A stretch of DNA of 64,000 nucleotides from an uncultured bacterium (GCA_947643715.1 CANRXB010000009.1:1-64000), one strand, 5' to 3'; positions 16,686-26,323 are shown, numbered from the stretch's first letter. Notes: generated from the letters alone by a model not told the origin. Made by a program: numbers and translations.

Positions 16686-17231
16686 ATGTCTAGAATTGGC
16701 AGAGCTCCTATCGCCGTTCCCGCCGGCGTGGAGATCAAGATCGAAGACGGCAACGTCGTCACCGTGAAGGGCCCCAAGGGCACCCTCACCCAGCAGCTCC
16801 ACCCCAATATGACCATCAAGCAAGAGGGCGCTGAGCTGCATGTCACCCGCCCCAACGACCTGAAGGAGAACCGCTCCCTCCACGGCCTGACCCGCACCCT
16901 GCTCCACAACATGGTCGTGGGCGTCACCGAGGGCTTCAAGAAGACCCTGGACGTGAACGGCGTGGGCTACCGCGTCGCTATGGAGGGCGGCAAGCTGGTC
17001 ATGAACCTGGGCTATTCCCACCAGGTGATCATGGAGGCCCCCCAGGGGATCACGATCGAGACCCCGTCGGCCAACCAGATCGTCATCTCCGGCTTCGACA
17101 AGCAACTGGTGGGCCAGTTCGCCGCAGAAGTGCGCGAGAAGCGTCCTCCCGAGCCCTATAAGGGCAAGGGCATCAAATACTCTGACGAGGTCATCCGCCG
17201 CAAGGTCGGTAAGACCGGCGTCAAGAAATAA
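16686..17231 (+). CDS. rplF: Ribosomal protein L6 (uL6)
   Basis: A 181-residue protein near the factor-binding site. [33 protein letters not shown] and the end motif [13 protein letters not shown](S)DE are present. AAGGAGGG precedes the ATG. Confidence 0.98.
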   Translation: MSRIGRAPIAVPAGVEIKIEDGNVVTVKGPKGTLTQQLHPNMTIKQEGAELHVTRPNDLKENRSLHGLTRTLLHNMVVGVTEGFKKTLDVNGVGYRVAMEGGKLVMNLGYSHQVIMEAPQGITIETPSANQIVISGFDKQLVGQFAAEVREKRPPEPYKGKGIKYSDEVIRRKVGKTGVKK

Positions 17232-17249
17232 TCAGGAGGTGTGCCGATC

Positions 17250-17609
17250 ATGATCAATCGTCCCAATACCAAGGCCCAGCGCCTGCATCGTCATAAGCGC
17301 GTTCGCGGTAAGGTGTCCGGCACCCCCGAGCGTCCCCGCCTGAACGTGTTCCGCAGCGAGACCAATATCTACGCCCAGCTCATCGACGACACCAAGGGCG
17401 TCACGTTGGTCAGCGCGTCTTCCCTGGAGAAGGGCTTCGAGGGCCCCGGCAGCAACTGCGAGGCCGCCAAGAAGGTGGGCGAGGCCATCGCCCAGCGCGC
17501 CCGTGACAAGGGCATCGAGGCCGTGGTGTTCGACCGCGGCGGCTACCTGTATCACGGCCGCGTGAAGGCTCTGGCCGAGGGCGCCCGCGAGGGCGGCCTG
17601 AAGTTCTAA
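17250..17609 (+). CDS. rplR: Ribosomal protein L18 (uL18)
   Basis: A 119-residue 5S-rRNA binding protein. [20 protein letters not shown] and the end [25 protein letters not shown] (two segments) are diagnostic. The ATG at 17250 is taken over the GTG at 17241 because AGGAGGT ends directly against that GTG. Confidence 0.97.
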   Translation: MINRPNTKAQRLHRHKRVRGKVSGTPERPRLNVFRSETNIYAQLIDDTKGVTLVSASSLEKGFEGPGSNCEAAKKVGEAIAQRARDKGIEAVVFDRGGYLYHGRVKALAEGAREGGLKF

Positions 17610-17626
17610 GGGAGGAGGAAAAAAGT

Positions 17627-18127
17627 ATGGCTCGTTTTGAAAGAGAACCCAAAGAGTTCGTGGAGAAGGTCGTGTACCTGAACCGCGTTTCCAAGACCGT
17701 CAAGGGCGGTCGTGTGGCCAAGTTCTCCGCCCTGGTCGTCATCGGCGACGAGAAGGGCAAGGTGGGCTACGGCCTGGGCAAAGCCGCCGAGGTGGCCGAG
17801 GCCATCCGCAAGGGCATCGAGGACGCGAAGAAGAACATGGTCCAGATCACGCTGTCCGGCACCACCATCCCCCATGAGGTCATCGGCGAGTTCGGCGCCG
17901 GACGCGTCCTCCTCAAGCCCGCGTCCAAGGGTACCGGCATCATCGCCGGCGGCCCCGTGCGCGCCGTGATGGAGGCCGCCGGCGTGGCCGACATCCGCGC
18001 CAAGTGCCTGCGCACCAACAACCCCCAGAACGTGGTGGCCGCCACCATGGCGGGGCTCAAGTCCCTGCGCAGCCCCGCCGAAGTCGCGCGCATCCGCGGC
18101 AAGAGCGTGGAAGAGATCTTAGGTTGA
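17627..18127 (+). CDS. rpsE: Ribosomal protein S5 (uS5)
   Basis: A 166-residue 30S accuracy protein. [21 protein letters not shown] and [17 protein letters not shown], then [27 protein letters not shown] precedes the start. Confidence 0.98.
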   Translation: MARFEREPKEFVEKVVYLNRVSKTVKGGRVAKFSALVVIGDEKGKVGYGLGKAAEVAEAIRKGIEDAKKNMVQITLSGTTIPHEVIGEFGAGRVLLKPASKGTGIIAGGPVRAVMEAAGVADIRAKCLRTNNPQNVVAATMAGLKSLRSPAEVARIRGKSVEEILG

Positions 18128-18141
18128 GGAGGCTCAAGACA

Positions 18142-18327
18142 ATGGCTAAAACTATCGAGATCAAGCTCGTCAAGAGCCTGAACGGCCGTCTGGCCAAGCA
18201 CAAGGCCACCGCTGAGGCCCTGGGCCTGCGCAAGATCGGCGATACCACCGTGCAGCCCGACAACGAGGCTACCCGGGGCAAGATCGCCCACATCGGTTAC
18301 CTGCTCCAGGTGACCGAGAACGCCTAA
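18142..18327 (+). CDS. rpmD: Ribosomal protein L30 (uL30)
   Basis: A 61-residue 50S protein. [21 protein letters not shown] and [15 protein letters not shown] are typical. GAGGAGG precedes the ATG at 18142. Confidence 0.97.
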   Translation: MAKTIEIKLVKSLNGRLAKHKATAEALGLRKIGDTTVQPDNEATRGKIAHIGYLLQVTENA

Positions 18328-18340
18328 GGAGGTGCCAAGC

Positions 18341-18781
18341 ATGAATCTGCATGAACTGTCTCCCGCCCCCGGCTCCACCCAGGTGGGCAAGCGCAAGGGG
18401 CGCGGCCCCGGCTCCGGCAACGGCAAGACCGCCGGGCGCGGCCACAAGGGCCAGTGGGCCCGCTCCGGCGGCGGCGTCCGCATCGGTTTCGAGGGCGGCC
18501 AGATGCCTCTGGCCCGCCGTCTGCCCAAGCGCGGCTTCAACAACATCTTCGCCAAGCGCCTGGAGGCCGTCAACGTCTCCTCCCTGAACAAATTCGAGGA
18601 CGGCGCGGTGGTCAATGTTTGCGACCTGCTGGAAAAGGGTATCATTTCCAAGTGTGAGCACGGCGTCAAGATCCTGGGCAACGGGGAGCTGACCCGTAAG
18701 CTCACTGTCCGGGCCTCCGCGTTCTCGGCTTCGGCCAAAGAGAAGATCGAAAAGGCGGGCGGCACGGCGGAGGTGATCTGA
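18341..18781 (+). CDS. rplO: Ribosomal protein L15 (uL15)
   Basis: A 146-residue assembly protein. [12 protein letters not shown], then the glycine-rich [18 protein letters not shown] and [18 protein letters not shown]. The ATG at 18341 follows AAGGAGGTGCCAAGC. Confidence 0.98.
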   Translation: MNLHELSPAPGSTQVGKRKGRGPGSGNGKTAGRGHKGQWARSGGGVRIGFEGGQMPLARRLPKRGFNNIFAKRLEAVNVSSLNKFEDGAVVNVCDLLEKGIISKCEHGVKILGNGELTRKLTVRASAFSASAKEKIEKAGGTAEVI

Positions 18782-18782
18782 C

Positions 18783-20129
18783 ATGATCCAAACCATCCGC
18801 AACGCGTGGAAAGTGCCTGAGCTGCGCGGCAAGCTGCTGTTCACCGTGTTCGCCCTGCTCATCTTCCGGTTGGGCTCGGCCATCCCGGTGCCCTTCATCG
18901 ACACCAAGATGCTGGGCGATTATATGGCGGCCCAGTCCGCGAGCATTTTCGGACTGCTCAACGTGATGAGCGGCGACGCTTTCGCTCAGGCCACGGTGTT
19001 CGCACTGTCCATCCAGCCCTATATCAACAGCTCCATCATCATCCAGCTCCTGACCATCGCCATCCCCGCCCTGGAGCGCCTGCAAAAAGAAGGCGGCGAG
19101 GAGGGCAAGAAGAAGCTGGCCGCCATCACCCGTTACGCCACCGTGGCCATCGCGCTCATCCAGGCGTTCGGCTACTACACCTTCCTGCGTGTAGGCAGCG
19201 GCGGGCAGAGCCTGATCACCGCCAAAGGCGTGTGGCCCGCGCTCGTCATCATCGCCGCGTTCGTGGCCGGCTCCGCGTTCCTGATGTGGCTGGGCGAGCA
19301 GATCACGGAATTTGGCATCGGCAACGGCATCTCCATCATCCTGTTCGCCGGTATCGTGGCCCGCGGGCCCACGATGGTCTCCAGCATGATCGCCGGTGTG
19401 ACCAACTGGTCCAATGGGCTCGATCCTAAGATCTATATGGTGCTCCACCCCGCGTTCATCCTGCTGATCCTGGCCGGTATGCTGCTGCTGGTAGCGTTCA
19501 TCGTGTTCATGGACAATTCCGAGCGGCGCATCCCCGTGCAGTATGCCAAGCGGGTGGTGGGCCGGAAGATGTACGGCGGTCAGTCCAGCCATCTGCCCAT
19601 CAAGGTGAACATGTCCGGCGTGCTGCCCATCATCTTCGCCCAGTCCATCGCGTCCATCCCCGCCACCATCGGGATGTTCGTGCCCTCCGCCCAGACCGAG
19701 GGCAGCGGATGGTACACCTTCCTGGATATCTTCGATACCCGGGGCGTGCCCTACTGTATCGTCTATTTCCTGCTGATCATCCTGTTCAGCTATTTCTACA
19801 ACAACATGCAGTTCAATCCCGTGGAAGTGGCCAACAACCTGAAGAAGAACGGCGGCTTCGTGCCCGGCTTCCGGCCCGGCAAGCCCACCAGCGACTTCCT
19901 CACCAAGGTCGTTTCCCGCATCACCATGTTCGGCGCCCTCTATCTGGCCGTGGTGGCCCTGCTGCCCACCATCGTGGGCAACATCATGTTCCTCTTGGGG
20001 AGCAGCGCGGGCCGGAACCTGGCCATCGGAGGTACGTCCGTCATCATCGTGGTGGGCGTGGCCCTGGAGACCGTGAAGGCCCTGGAGGCACAGCTCATGA
20101 TGCGCCACTACAAGGGCTTCCTCGAGTGA
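18783..20129 (+). CDS. secY: Preprotein translocase channel subunit SecY
   Basis: A 448-residue integral membrane protein with ten expected helices, the channel of the Sec translocon. FTVFALLIFRLGSAIPVPFID is helix 1. INSSIIIQLLTIAIPALERLQKEGGEEGKK contains the conserved plug-proximal segment and loop. NNMQFNPVEVANNLKKNGG and FVPGFRPGKPT lie in the ribosome-binding cytoplasmic loops. The ribosome binding site GGAGGTGA is inside rplO, one base before its stop, so the two are coupled. Confidence 0.98.
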   Translation: MIQTIRNAWKVPELRGKLLFTVFALLIFRLGSAIPVPFIDTKMLGDYMAAQSASIFGLLNVMSGDAFAQATVFALSIQPYINSSIIIQLLTIAIPALERLQKEGGEEGKKKLAAITRYATVAIALIQAFGYYTFLRVGSGGQSLITAKGVWPALVIIAAFVAGSAFLMWLGEQITEFGIGNGISIILFAGIVARGPTMVSSMIAGVTNWSNGLDPKIYMVLHPAFILLILAGMLLLVAFIVFMDNSERRIPVQYAKRVVGRKMYGGQSSHLPIKVNMSGVLPIIFAQSIASIPATIGMFVPSAQTEGSGWYTFLDIFDTRGVPYCIVYFLLIILFSYFYNNMQFNPVEVANNLKKNGGFVPGFRPGKPTSDFLTKVVSRITMFGALYLAVVALLPTIVGNIMFLLGSSAGRNLAIGGTSVIIVVGVALETVKALEAQLMMRHYKGFLE

Positions 20130-20145
20130 TCGTGAGGTAAGCGGT

Positions 20146-20778
20146 ATGAGATTGATCATGTTCGGCGCCCCAGGCGCCGGGAAAGGGACCCAAGCCGCGA
20201 TCCTCAGCGAGCGGCTGGGCGTCCCCACCATTTCCACAGGCAACATCCTGCGGGCGGCCGTGAAGAACGGCACGCCCGTGGGGCTCCAGGCCAGGAGCTA
20301 CATGGACGCCGGCAAGCTCGTGCCCGACCAGGTGATCATCGGCATCATCGCCGAGCGCCTGGAGGAGCCCGACTGCGAGAAGGGCTATATCCTGGACGGG
20401 GTGCCCCGCACCATCGCCCAGGCGGAGGCCCTGGAAGGTGCCGGGATCGAGTTCGACTGCGTGTTGGACATCGAGGTCCCCGATGAGGAGATCCGTCACC
20501 GCATGATCGGCCGTCGGGCCTGCCCTGTGTGCGGCGCTACCTACCACCTGGAAGCCGCGCCTCCCAAACGAGAGGGCGTGTGCGACAACTGCGGCAGCAC
20601 CCTGACGCTTCGGGAGGACGACAAGCCGGAGACCGTGCAGAGCCGTTTGTCCATCTACCACGGCCAGACCGAGCCTCTGAAGAAGTTCTATGAGGAGCGG
20701 GGCATCTTGAAAGTGGTGCCGTTCCAGCCCACCATCGAAGCCACGACCCAGGCCATCATGGACCTGTTGGGGATCTGA
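20146..20778 (+). CDS. adk: Adenylate kinase
   Basis: A 210-residue enzyme interconverting ATP+AMP and 2 ADP. The P-loop GAPGAGKGTQ is near residue 8, and ISTGNILRAAVKNGTPVG is the AMP site. The lid carries four zinc ligands: CPVCGATYH and CDNCG. Zinc lids are usual in Gram-positives. Lies 16 bases after secY, the classical spc-operon position. Confidence 0.98.
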   Translation: MRLIMFGAPGAGKGTQAAILSERLGVPTISTGNILRAAVKNGTPVGLQARSYMDAGKLVPDQVIIGIIAERLEEPDCEKGYILDGVPRTIAQAEALEGAGIEFDCVLDIEVPDEEIRHRMIGRRACPVCGATYHLEAAPPKREGVCDNCGSTLTLREDDKPETVQSRLSIYHGQTEPLKKFYEERGILKVVPFQPTIEATTQAIMDLLGI

Positions 20779-20781
20779 TCG

Positions 20782-21555
20782 ATGGAGCTCATCACGCTGA
20801 GATCCCCCAGAGAGCAGGACGCCATGCGCAGGGCCGGACGGATCACCGCCCAGGCCAGGGCGCTGGCGGGCCGGATGGTCCGCCCCGGCGTCACCACCCG
20901 GGAGATCGACGACGCAGTGCGCAAGTTCATCCGGAGCCAGGGCGCCCAGCCCTCCTTCTTGGGCTACGGCGGCTTCAGCGGTTCCGCGTGCATCTCGGTG
21001 AACGAGGTGGTGATCCACGGCATCCCTTCCTCTAAGCTCGTGCTGAAGGAGGGGGACATCGTGAGCATCGATGTGGGCGCGTTCATCGACGGCTTCCACG
21101 GCGATTGTGCCGCCACCTACCCCTGCGGAGCGATCTCCCAGGAGGCGCAGCGGCTCATCGAGGTCACCAGGCAGAGCTTCTGGGAAGGCTTCCAGTTCGC
21201 GAAGGCCGGCCAGCGGGTGTCCGATATCTCCCATGCGGTCCAGGTCTACGTGGAGCGCCACGGTTATTCTGTGGTGCGGGACTTCGTGGGCCACGGCGTG
21301 GGGTCCAAGCTCCACGAGGCGCCGGAGGTGCCCAACTTCGGGCCGGCCGGCCACGGTGCGCGGCTCCAGCCGGGCATGGCCATCGCGGTGGAGCCCATGG
21401 TCTGCGCCGGGGACTGGCATGTGAAGGTACGCAAGGACGGCTGGACCACCGTGACGGTGGACGGCTCCCTGGCGGCCCACTATGAGAACACGATCCTCAT
21501 CACCCAGGACGGGCCGGAGATCACCACCGTCACGGAGGACGGCGCCTATGTGTGA
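20782..21555 (+). CDS. map: Methionine aminopeptidase, type I
   Basis: A 257-residue metalloenzyme that removes N-terminal Met from new proteins. Metal ligands appear in SIDVGAFIDGFHGDCAATYP (both Asp), VGHGVGSKLHEAPEVPNFGP (His), and AVEPMVCAG (Glu). It starts 3 bases after adk, so the two are coupled. The frame ends overlapping the KOW protein gene by 8 bases. Confidence 0.97.
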   Translation: MELITLRSPREQDAMRRAGRITAQARALAGRMVRPGVTTREIDDAVRKFIRSQGAQPSFLGYGGFSGSACISVNEVVIHGIPSSKLVLKEGDIVSIDVGAFIDGFHGDCAATYPCGAISQEAQRLIEVTRQSFWEGFQFAKAGQRVSDISHAVQVYVERHGYSVVRDFVGHGVGSKLHEAPEVPNFGPAGHGARLQPGMAIAVEPMVCAGDWHVKVRKDGWTTVTVDGSLAAHYENTILITQDGPEITTVTEDGAYV

Positions 21556-21835
21556 CCGCACGGGCTGGATCGTCCGGGCGTGTGCCGGGCGGGACAAGGA
21601 CGGGATCTTCTGCGTCGTGGGGACGGACCAGACGGGGATGCTGCTGCTGGCCGACGGCAAGCGGCGCAGCGCCGCCCGCCCGAAGCGCAAGAAGCTGTCC
21701 CATGTGGAGATCCTCGCCGGCCCCCCGTATGGGTCCGGCCACCCCGCCATTCAAAAGCTGACCCAGGGCGAGGCCCTGACGGACAAGGAATTGAGAAGGG
21801 CGCTGGCCGCGTTCCGAGATCAACTGGAGGAATGA
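21548..21835 (+). CDS. KOW-domain RNA-binding protein (L14e-like)
   Basis: A 95-residue protein found between map and infA in many Clostridia. [20 protein letters not shown] is a KOW-type strand-turn-strand like that of archaeal/eukaryal L14e. The C-terminal part is basic and charged. The ATG at 21548 overlaps the map stop, and the next gene follows after 4 bases. It probably binds rRNA or the ribosome; a detailed role is not established here. Confidence 0.85.
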   Translation: MCDRTGWIVRACAGRDKDGIFCVVGTDQTGMLLLADGKRRSAARPKRKKLSHVEILAGPPYGSGHPAIQKLTQGEALTDKELRRALAAFRDQLEE

Positions 21836-21839
21836 CGCT

Positions 21840-22058
21840 TTGGCAAAAGACGACATGATCGAGTTGGAGGGCGTCGTCACCGAGGCCCTGCCGAACACCA
21901 CGTTCAACGTGGACATTGGAAATGGACACATCATTTTGGCACATATCTCGGGCAAGCTGCGGATGAACTTCATCCGTATCCTGCCCGGCGACAAGGTCAC
22001 GGTACAGATGTCGCCCTACGACCTCACCCGTGGCCGTATCACCTGGCGTTCCAAGTGA
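21840..22058 (+). CDS. infA: Translation initiation factor IF-1
   Basis: A 72-residue OB-fold factor that sits in the A site during initiation. [21 protein letters not shown] and [10 protein letters not shown]-type text (here [24 protein letters not shown]) identify it. The start is a TTG at 21840 with GGAGG 10 bases upstream; this is the only good start. Confidence 0.97.
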   Translation: MAKDDMIELEGVVTEALPNTTFNVDIGNGHIILAHISGKLRMNFIRILPGDKVTVQMSPYDLTRGRITWRSK

Positions 22059-22232
22059 TCGAGAAGTGCGCAGCCGTCGTGAGCGGCGCGGAGGGATCCT
22101 TTCCGAGCCGGAAGGGAGCCGCGCGCCGCGAACAGGCGCAGCATGACAGGGAAACATCAACGACCTGCGGAGCCCGGGGCCTTGCCTCCGGTTTCGCGGG
22201 GGCCATCAAGGCATCAACAGGAGGTTAACGAT
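22059..22232 (+). promoter_or_regulatory. 174-base infA-rpmJ spacer
   Basis: Contains short GC-rich inverted pieces (for example TCCTTTCC/GGAAGGGA near 22099-22115 and several GCGGC/GCCGC pairs) but no U-tract and no convincing promoter. Long for this operon. It ends with AGGAGG before rpmJ. Nothing else recognised. Confidence 0.3.
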
Positions 22233-22346
22233 ATGAAAGTCAGACCGTCTGTCAAGCCCATGTGCGAGAAGTGCAAGATCATCAAGCGCAAGGGCAAGGT
22301 TATGGTCATTTGCGAAAACCCCAAGCACAAGCAGAGACAAGGTTAA
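22233..22346 (+). CDS. rpmJ: Ribosomal protein L36 (bL36)
   Basis: A 37-residue zinc ribbon protein: [20 protein letters not shown], with Cys-x2-Cys, Cys and His ([10 protein letters not shown]) as ligands. Zinc-type C+ form. AGGAGG is 9 bases upstream. Confidence 0.97.
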   Translation: MKVRPSVKPMCEKCKIIKRKGKVMVICENPKHKQRQG

Positions 22347-22362
22347 AGGAGGGGCATAGAGT

Positions 22363-22731
22363 ATGGCACGTATTGCCGGCATTGATCTGCCGAAGGAGAA
22401 GCGAGTCGAGATCGGACTCACCTATATTTATGGCATCGGCCGCACCAGCGCGGGAAAGATCCTGGCCGAAGCGGGCATCGATCCCGATACCCGCGTGAAG
22501 GACCTCACCGACGCTGAGGAGGCCAAGCTGCGCGAGATCATCAGCCACGAGTACACCGTGGAGGGCGACCTGCGCCGCAATGTGGCGATGGACATCAAGC
22601 GCCTGACCGAGATCGGCTGCTACCGGGGCGTGCGCCATCGCAAAGGCCTCCCCGTGCGCGGGCAGCGCTCCAAGACCAACGCCCGCACCCGCAAGGGACC
22701 CAAGCGCACCGTCGCCAACAAGAAGAAGTAA
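22363..22731 (+). CDS. rpsM: Ribosomal protein S13 (uS13)
   Basis: A 122-residue 30S head protein that contacts P-site tRNA and 50[37 protein letters not shown] and the end RGLPVRGQ-type segment [19 protein letters not shown] are diagnostic. AAAGGAGG precedes it. Confidence 0.98.
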   Translation: MARIAGIDLPKEKRVEIGLTYIYGIGRTSAGKILAEAGIDPDTRVKDLTDAEEAKLREIISHEYTVEGDLRRNVAMDIKRLTEIGCYRGVRHRKGLPVRGQRSKTNARTRKGPKRTVANKKK

Positions 22732-22745
22732 GGAGGGATATTGAC

Positions 22746-23141
22746 ATGGCTGCTAATAAGAAAGTCATCAAGCGCCGCCGCGAGCGCAAGAACGTAGAGA
22801 AGGGTCAGGTGCATATCCGCTCCTCCTTCAACAACACCATGATCACCGTCACCGACATGCAGGGCAACGCCCTGTCCTGGGCCTCCTCCGGTGAGAAGGG
22901 CTTCCGGGGCTCCCGCAAGTCCACCCCCTATGCCGCCCAGACCGCCGCTGAGGCCGCAGCCACCGCTGCCATCGACCAGTGCGGCCTGAAGAGCGTGGAG
23001 GTGTACGTCAAGGGTCCGGGCCAGGGGCGCGAGGCCGCCATCCGGGCTCTGCAGGCCGTGGGCCTGGAGGTCACCCTCATCAAGGACGTGACTCCCGTCC
23101 CCCACAACGGCTGCCGGCCGCCCAAGCGCCGCCGCGTCTGA
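22746..23141 (+). CDS. rpsK: Ribosomal protein S11 (uS11)
   Basis: A 131-residue platform protein. [38 protein letters not shown] and the C-terminal [12 protein letters not shown] are diagnostic. AAGGAGG precedes it. Confidence 0.98.
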   Translation: MAANKKVIKRRRERKNVEKGQVHIRSSFNNTMITVTDMQGNALSWASSGEKGFRGSRKSTPYAAQTAAEAAATAAIDQCGLKSVEVYVKGPGQGREAAIRALQAVGLEVTLIKDVTPVPHNGCRPPKRRRV

Positions 23142-23162
23142 TCTGGAAGGAGGAAAAACGAT

Positions 23163-23762
23163 ATGGCTAAGAATATGCAGCCCTACCTGAAGCGCTGCCG
23201 CACGCTGGGCATCTCCCCCGCCGTCATGGGCGTGAACAAGGAGTCCAACCGGAACCCCGGCCCCCAGCGCCGCCCCAAGAAGAGCGAGTACGCGCTCCAG
23301 CTCACCGAGAAGCAGAAGGTCAAGTTCGTGTACGGCGTGCTGGAGAAGCAGTTCCGCGCCTACTATGAGAAGGCCGCCCGCATGAAGGGCAACACCGGCG
23401 ACGAACTGATGACCCTGCTGGAGCGCCGCCTGGACAACGTGGTGTTCCGCCTCGGGCTGGCCAGCACCCGCCGGGAGGCCCGGCAGCTCGTCAACCACGG
23501 CCACTTCACCGTCAACGGCAAGAGGGTCGATATCCCCTCCTACCTGGTGAAGACCGGCGATGTGTTGGCAGTGTCCGACAAGAGCCGCTCCTCTGCTAAG
23601 TTCAAGAAGATCGTGGAGGACGACCGCTTCGTGGCTGCTCCCAAGTGGTTAGAGAAAAATAAGAACGCACCGCTGGAGGGCAAGGTGATCGCCATGCCCC
23701 AGCGTGACGACATCGACTTCGACGTGGCCGTTAACCTCATCGTGGAGTTGTACTCCAAGTAA
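23163..23762 (+). CDS. rpsD: Ribosomal protein S4 (uS4)
   Basis: A 199-residue primary 16S-binding protein and mRNA-entry helicase component. KSEYALQLTEKQKVKFVYGV, then the S4 domain RLDNVVFRLGLASTRREARQLVNHGHFTVNG (in two parts). The N-terminus lacks the Cys zinc set except CRTLG, so it is mostly the C-minus type. GAAGGAGG precedes it. Confidence 0.98.
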   Translation: MAKNMQPYLKRCRTLGISPAVMGVNKESNRNPGPQRRPKKSEYALQLTEKQKVKFVYGVLEKQFRAYYEKAARMKGNTGDELMTLLERRLDNVVFRLGLASTRREARQLVNHGHFTVNGKRVDIPSYLVKTGDVLAVSDKSRSSAKFKKIVEDDRFVAAPKWLEKNKNAPLEGKVIAMPQRDDIDFDVAVNLIVELYSK

Positions 23763-23882
23763 TGCCGCTCCACCGGCAACCTGGGCGCTCCGCCCCTTCC
23801 CGGGGCAGCAGGCCCGCCTCCTGGCGGTCCTGCAGTGGGCGTCCGGCAGCACTCGCCAATGTTAAAGGAGGGTAACACACGA

Positions 23883-24833
23883 ATGGTAGAAATCCAGAAG
23901 CCGCGCATCGAATGTATCGAGAACGTTGGCGACGAGGCCTACGGCAAGTACGTGGTCGAGCCGCTGGAACGGGGCTACGGCACCACCATCGGCAACTCCC
24001 TGCGCCGCATCCTGCTGTCCTCTCTGCCCGGAACGGCGGTCACCGGCATCAAGATCGCCGGGGTGCAGCATGAGTTCTCCGTGATCCCCGGGATCAAGGA
24101 GGACGTGACGGAGATCGTGCTCAACATCAAGGGCATCATCGCCAAGCTGTACAGCGAAGGGGTCAAAACGGTCTACATCGAGGCCGCAGGCGAGGGAGTA
24201 GTCACCGCCGGCGACATCAAGACGGACAGCGACGTGGAGATTCTCAACCCGGACCATCGTATCGCCACCTTGGGCCCCGAGGCCACGCTGAACATGGAGC
24301 TCACCCTCGCGCAGGGCCGCGGGTATGTCACCGCAGACCGGAACAAGCCCGCCCAGGCCGTCATCGGCCTGATCCCGGTGGACTCTGTGTATACGCCGGT
24401 GCGCAAGGTGAACTACTTTGTGGAGAACACCCGCGTGGGCGACGCCACCGATTACGATAAGCTGACTCTGGAGGTATGGACCAACGGGACCATCTCCGCC
24501 AGGGACGCAGTGTCCCTGGGCGCCCGCATCCTGGTGGACCACTTCACCCTGTTCACCGACTTGTCCGAGACCATGGGCTCCAAGGCCACGGTGGTGGAGA
24601 AGGCGGAGGCCCAACGGGACAAGGTGCTGGAGCTGACCATCGAGGAGCTGGACCTGTCCGTGCGGTCCTTCAACTGCCTGAAGCGGGCCAACATCAACAC
24701 GGTGGAGGACCTCATCTCCAAGACCGAGGACGAGATGATGAAGGTGCGCAATCTGGGCCGCAAGTCGTTGGAAGAAGTCATCAACAAATTGGCCATGATG
24801 GGGCTGTCCCTGGCCAATGACGAGAACCTGTAA
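23883..24833 (+). CDS. rpoA: RNA polymerase alpha subunit
   Basis: A 316-residue subunit that scaffolds polymerase assembly and contacts UP elements and activators. The N-terminal dimer domain is seen in [21 protein letters not shown]; the C-terminal domain in [23 protein letters not shown] and [15 protein letters not shown]. The ATG at 23883 follows AAAGGAGGG; the frame is open upstream without meaning. A 120-base gap separates it from rpsD. Confidence 0.98.
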   Translation: MVEIQKPRIECIENVGDEAYGKYVVEPLERGYGTTIGNSLRRILLSSLPGTAVTGIKIAGVQHEFSVIPGIKEDVTEIVLNIKGIIAKLYSEGVKTVYIEAAGEGVVTAGDIKTDSDVEILNPDHRIATLGPEATLNMELTLAQGRGYVTADRNKPAQAVIGLIPVDSVYTPVRKVNYFVENTRVGDATDYDKLTLEVWTNGTISARDAVSLGARILVDHFTLFTDLSETMGSKATVVEKAEAQRDKVLELTIEELDLSVRSFNCLKRANINTVEDLISKTEDEMMKVRNLGRKSLEEVINKLAMMGLSLANDENL

Positions 24834-25015
24834 ACGAGCACGCAGCCGCCGCGAGCAGGCCGAGCGTGAGGACACCGCCGGGCGCGTGCCCGGCGCGGGC
24901 GGCGCAGGGGTACGTAACGTTCCTCCCTGCGCACATAGATGCTATGTCCCGAGAGACCGGGCGTCAGAACGAATCGAAAAGACTTCGCCACGCGAGGTCG
25001 AAGGAGTGTTTTCTA
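24834..25015 (+). promoter_or_regulatory. 182-base rpoA-rplQ spacer
   Basis: Contains the strong stem CGCCGGGC-GCGT-GCCCGGCG near 24878-24897, without a U-tract, and AAGGAGTG before rplQ. No promoter was recognised; the hairpin could tune polymerase read-through or stability. Confidence 0.35.
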
Positions 25016-25357
25016 ATGGCTAAGAACCGCAAGCTGGGCCGTCCCAGCGATCAGCGCCGCGCCATGCTGCGCGCCATGACCACCTATCTGCTGGAGAACG
25101 GGCAGATCAAGACCACCTACGCCCGCGCGAAGGAGGTCGCCCCCATCGCCGAGAAGATGATCACCCTGGCCAAGAAGAACGACCTGGCGGCGTACCGTCA
25201 GGCGCTGGCCTACCTCACCAAAGAGGACGTGGCCAAGAAGCTGTTCCATGAGCTGGGCCCCAAGTATGCCGAGCGCAATGGCGGCTATACTCGTGTGCTG
25301 AAGATGGGCCCCCGCCGCGGCGATGCCGCTGAGCAGGCCATCATCCAACTGGTGTGA
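25016..25357 (+). CDS. rplQ: Ribosomal protein L17 (bL17)
   Basis: A 113-residue protein at the tunnel exit. [41 protein letters not shown] and the end [21 protein letters not shown] (two parts) are diagnostic. The start at 25016 follows AAGGAGTGTTTTCTA. Last gene of the superoperon. Confidence 0.98.
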   Translation: MAKNRKLGRPSDQRRAMLRAMTTYLLENGQIKTTYARAKEVAPIAEKMITLAKKNDLAAYRQALAYLTKEDVAKKLFHELGPKYAERNGGYTRVLKMGPRRGDAAEQAIIQLV

Positions 25358-25364
25358 TCCCCAA

Positions 25365-25404
25365 AGAGGCCCCTCCACTTGACGGTGGAGGGGCCTCTAT
25401 GTTT
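25365..25404 (+). terminator. Terminator of the ribosomal superoperon
   Basis: A perfect 14-bp stem (25365-25378 with 25385-25398) lies 7 bases past the rplQ stop, followed by ATGTTTTG. No gene is seen in the next 155 bases up to the convergent reductase gene. Confidence 0.9.
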
Positions 25405-25559
25405 TGAAAGCCCACACGGTGGGCCGGCGCCTCGAGCATATGGGGCGGACGTTCCTTGCAGATCGGCGCTGCCCACCGCCATCCGACGAAACGATCTGTC
25501 AAGCGATCCAAAACAGGCAGTTGCCTCATGCCGGTGACTGCCCGCTGGACTGGGATCCA

Positions 25560-26240
25560 TCAGTGGATCACATCATAACGCAATCGCAGGTACGAGTTTT
25601 CCAGGACCACACATTCTCGCAGCTTCAGGACCCCTAATTTCGACAATTCGCTTTCTGAGAGCAAGGATCTGCCGTCGATCAAGGTAGAGGTATCTTTGCC
25701 GCCGATCAAGACTGGAGCAACGACGATATCCACATGATCGAGCAGTTTTTTACGAAGGAACAAACTGTTCAGCGTCCCGCCGGTCTGTATCGTTATCCTC
25801 TCACAACCGTATCCCGATCTGAGCTTTATGAGTGCATCTTCCAGGGACGATACTTCTTGAAGTATGATGTGAAGATCGGTTTCCTCCACGTTGAACGCTG
25901 GGTGTTTTGCATTTGTCGTGATCAACACGAGCTTTTTCGATAGGGCGCAGAGATACTTTATCCCATGTTCATTCAAATGATCGTTGTCTATCACTGCGAA
26001 TGATACGGGTGTCTTGTTCGGCATCTCCTTCGTATTGACGCCGATCTTGGCTTGGACTCGGCCGGAATTGAGCGTCCAGAGGTCTGTTGTCTGCTCTATT
26101 TCATAATATTGGTGCAGGCCCTCGCTGACGCCCGCGATCTTGGGAAGATCTTTGTCCACATCGAGCTCGTCCGTTGCGCCGGTGCTTATCTTCCCGTCCA
26201 CCGACATCAGCATGAACAATGTTGTGATAGGTCTGTCCAT
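25560..26240 (-). CDS. RibD C-terminal/dihydrofolate-reductase-like protein
   Basis: A 226-residue NADPH-dependent reductase-fold protein: PITTLFMLMSVDGKIS at the start, then LCALSKKLVLITTNAKHP, SGYGCERITIQTGGTLNS and HVDIVVAPVLIGGKDTSTLIDG, all in the order of the RibD/YyaP family. The catalytic substrate (pterin or aminouracil type) is not visible. The start at 26240 follows AAGGAGTGATGAA. DNA composition is much less G+C-rich than both neighbours, roughly half G+C by eye, suggesting recent transfer. It stands alone with its own promoter. Confidence 0.85.
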   Translation of the reverse strand: MDRPITTLFMLMSVDGKISTGATDELDVDKDLPKIAGVSEGLHQYYEIEQTTDLWTLNSGRVQAKIGVNTKEMPNKTPVSFAVIDNDHLNEHGIKYLCALSKKLVLITTNAKHPAFNVEETDLHIILQEVSSLEDALIKLRSGYGCERITIQTGGTLNSLFLRKKLLDHVDIVVAPVLIGGKDTSTLIDGRSLLSESELSKLGVLKLRECVVLENSYLRLRYDVIH

Positions 26241-26273
26241 TTCATCACTCCTTGATCCCAGTTCGCTGAATTG

Positions 26274-26323
26274 ATTATAGCACATAGAGCTCCCTGCGGC
26301 AACTTGTTTTTGTAGGGAGCTCT
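26274..26323 (-). promoter_or_regulatory. Reductase promoter overlapping an inverted repeat
   Basis: On the minus strand TTGCCG (26297-26302) and TATAAT (26274-26279) are 17 bases apart. AGAGCTCCCT (26286-26295) and AGGGAGCTCT (26314-26323) are perfect 10-bp inverted copies that flank the -35 box. Likely an operator or a leftover terminator. Confidence 0.65.
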
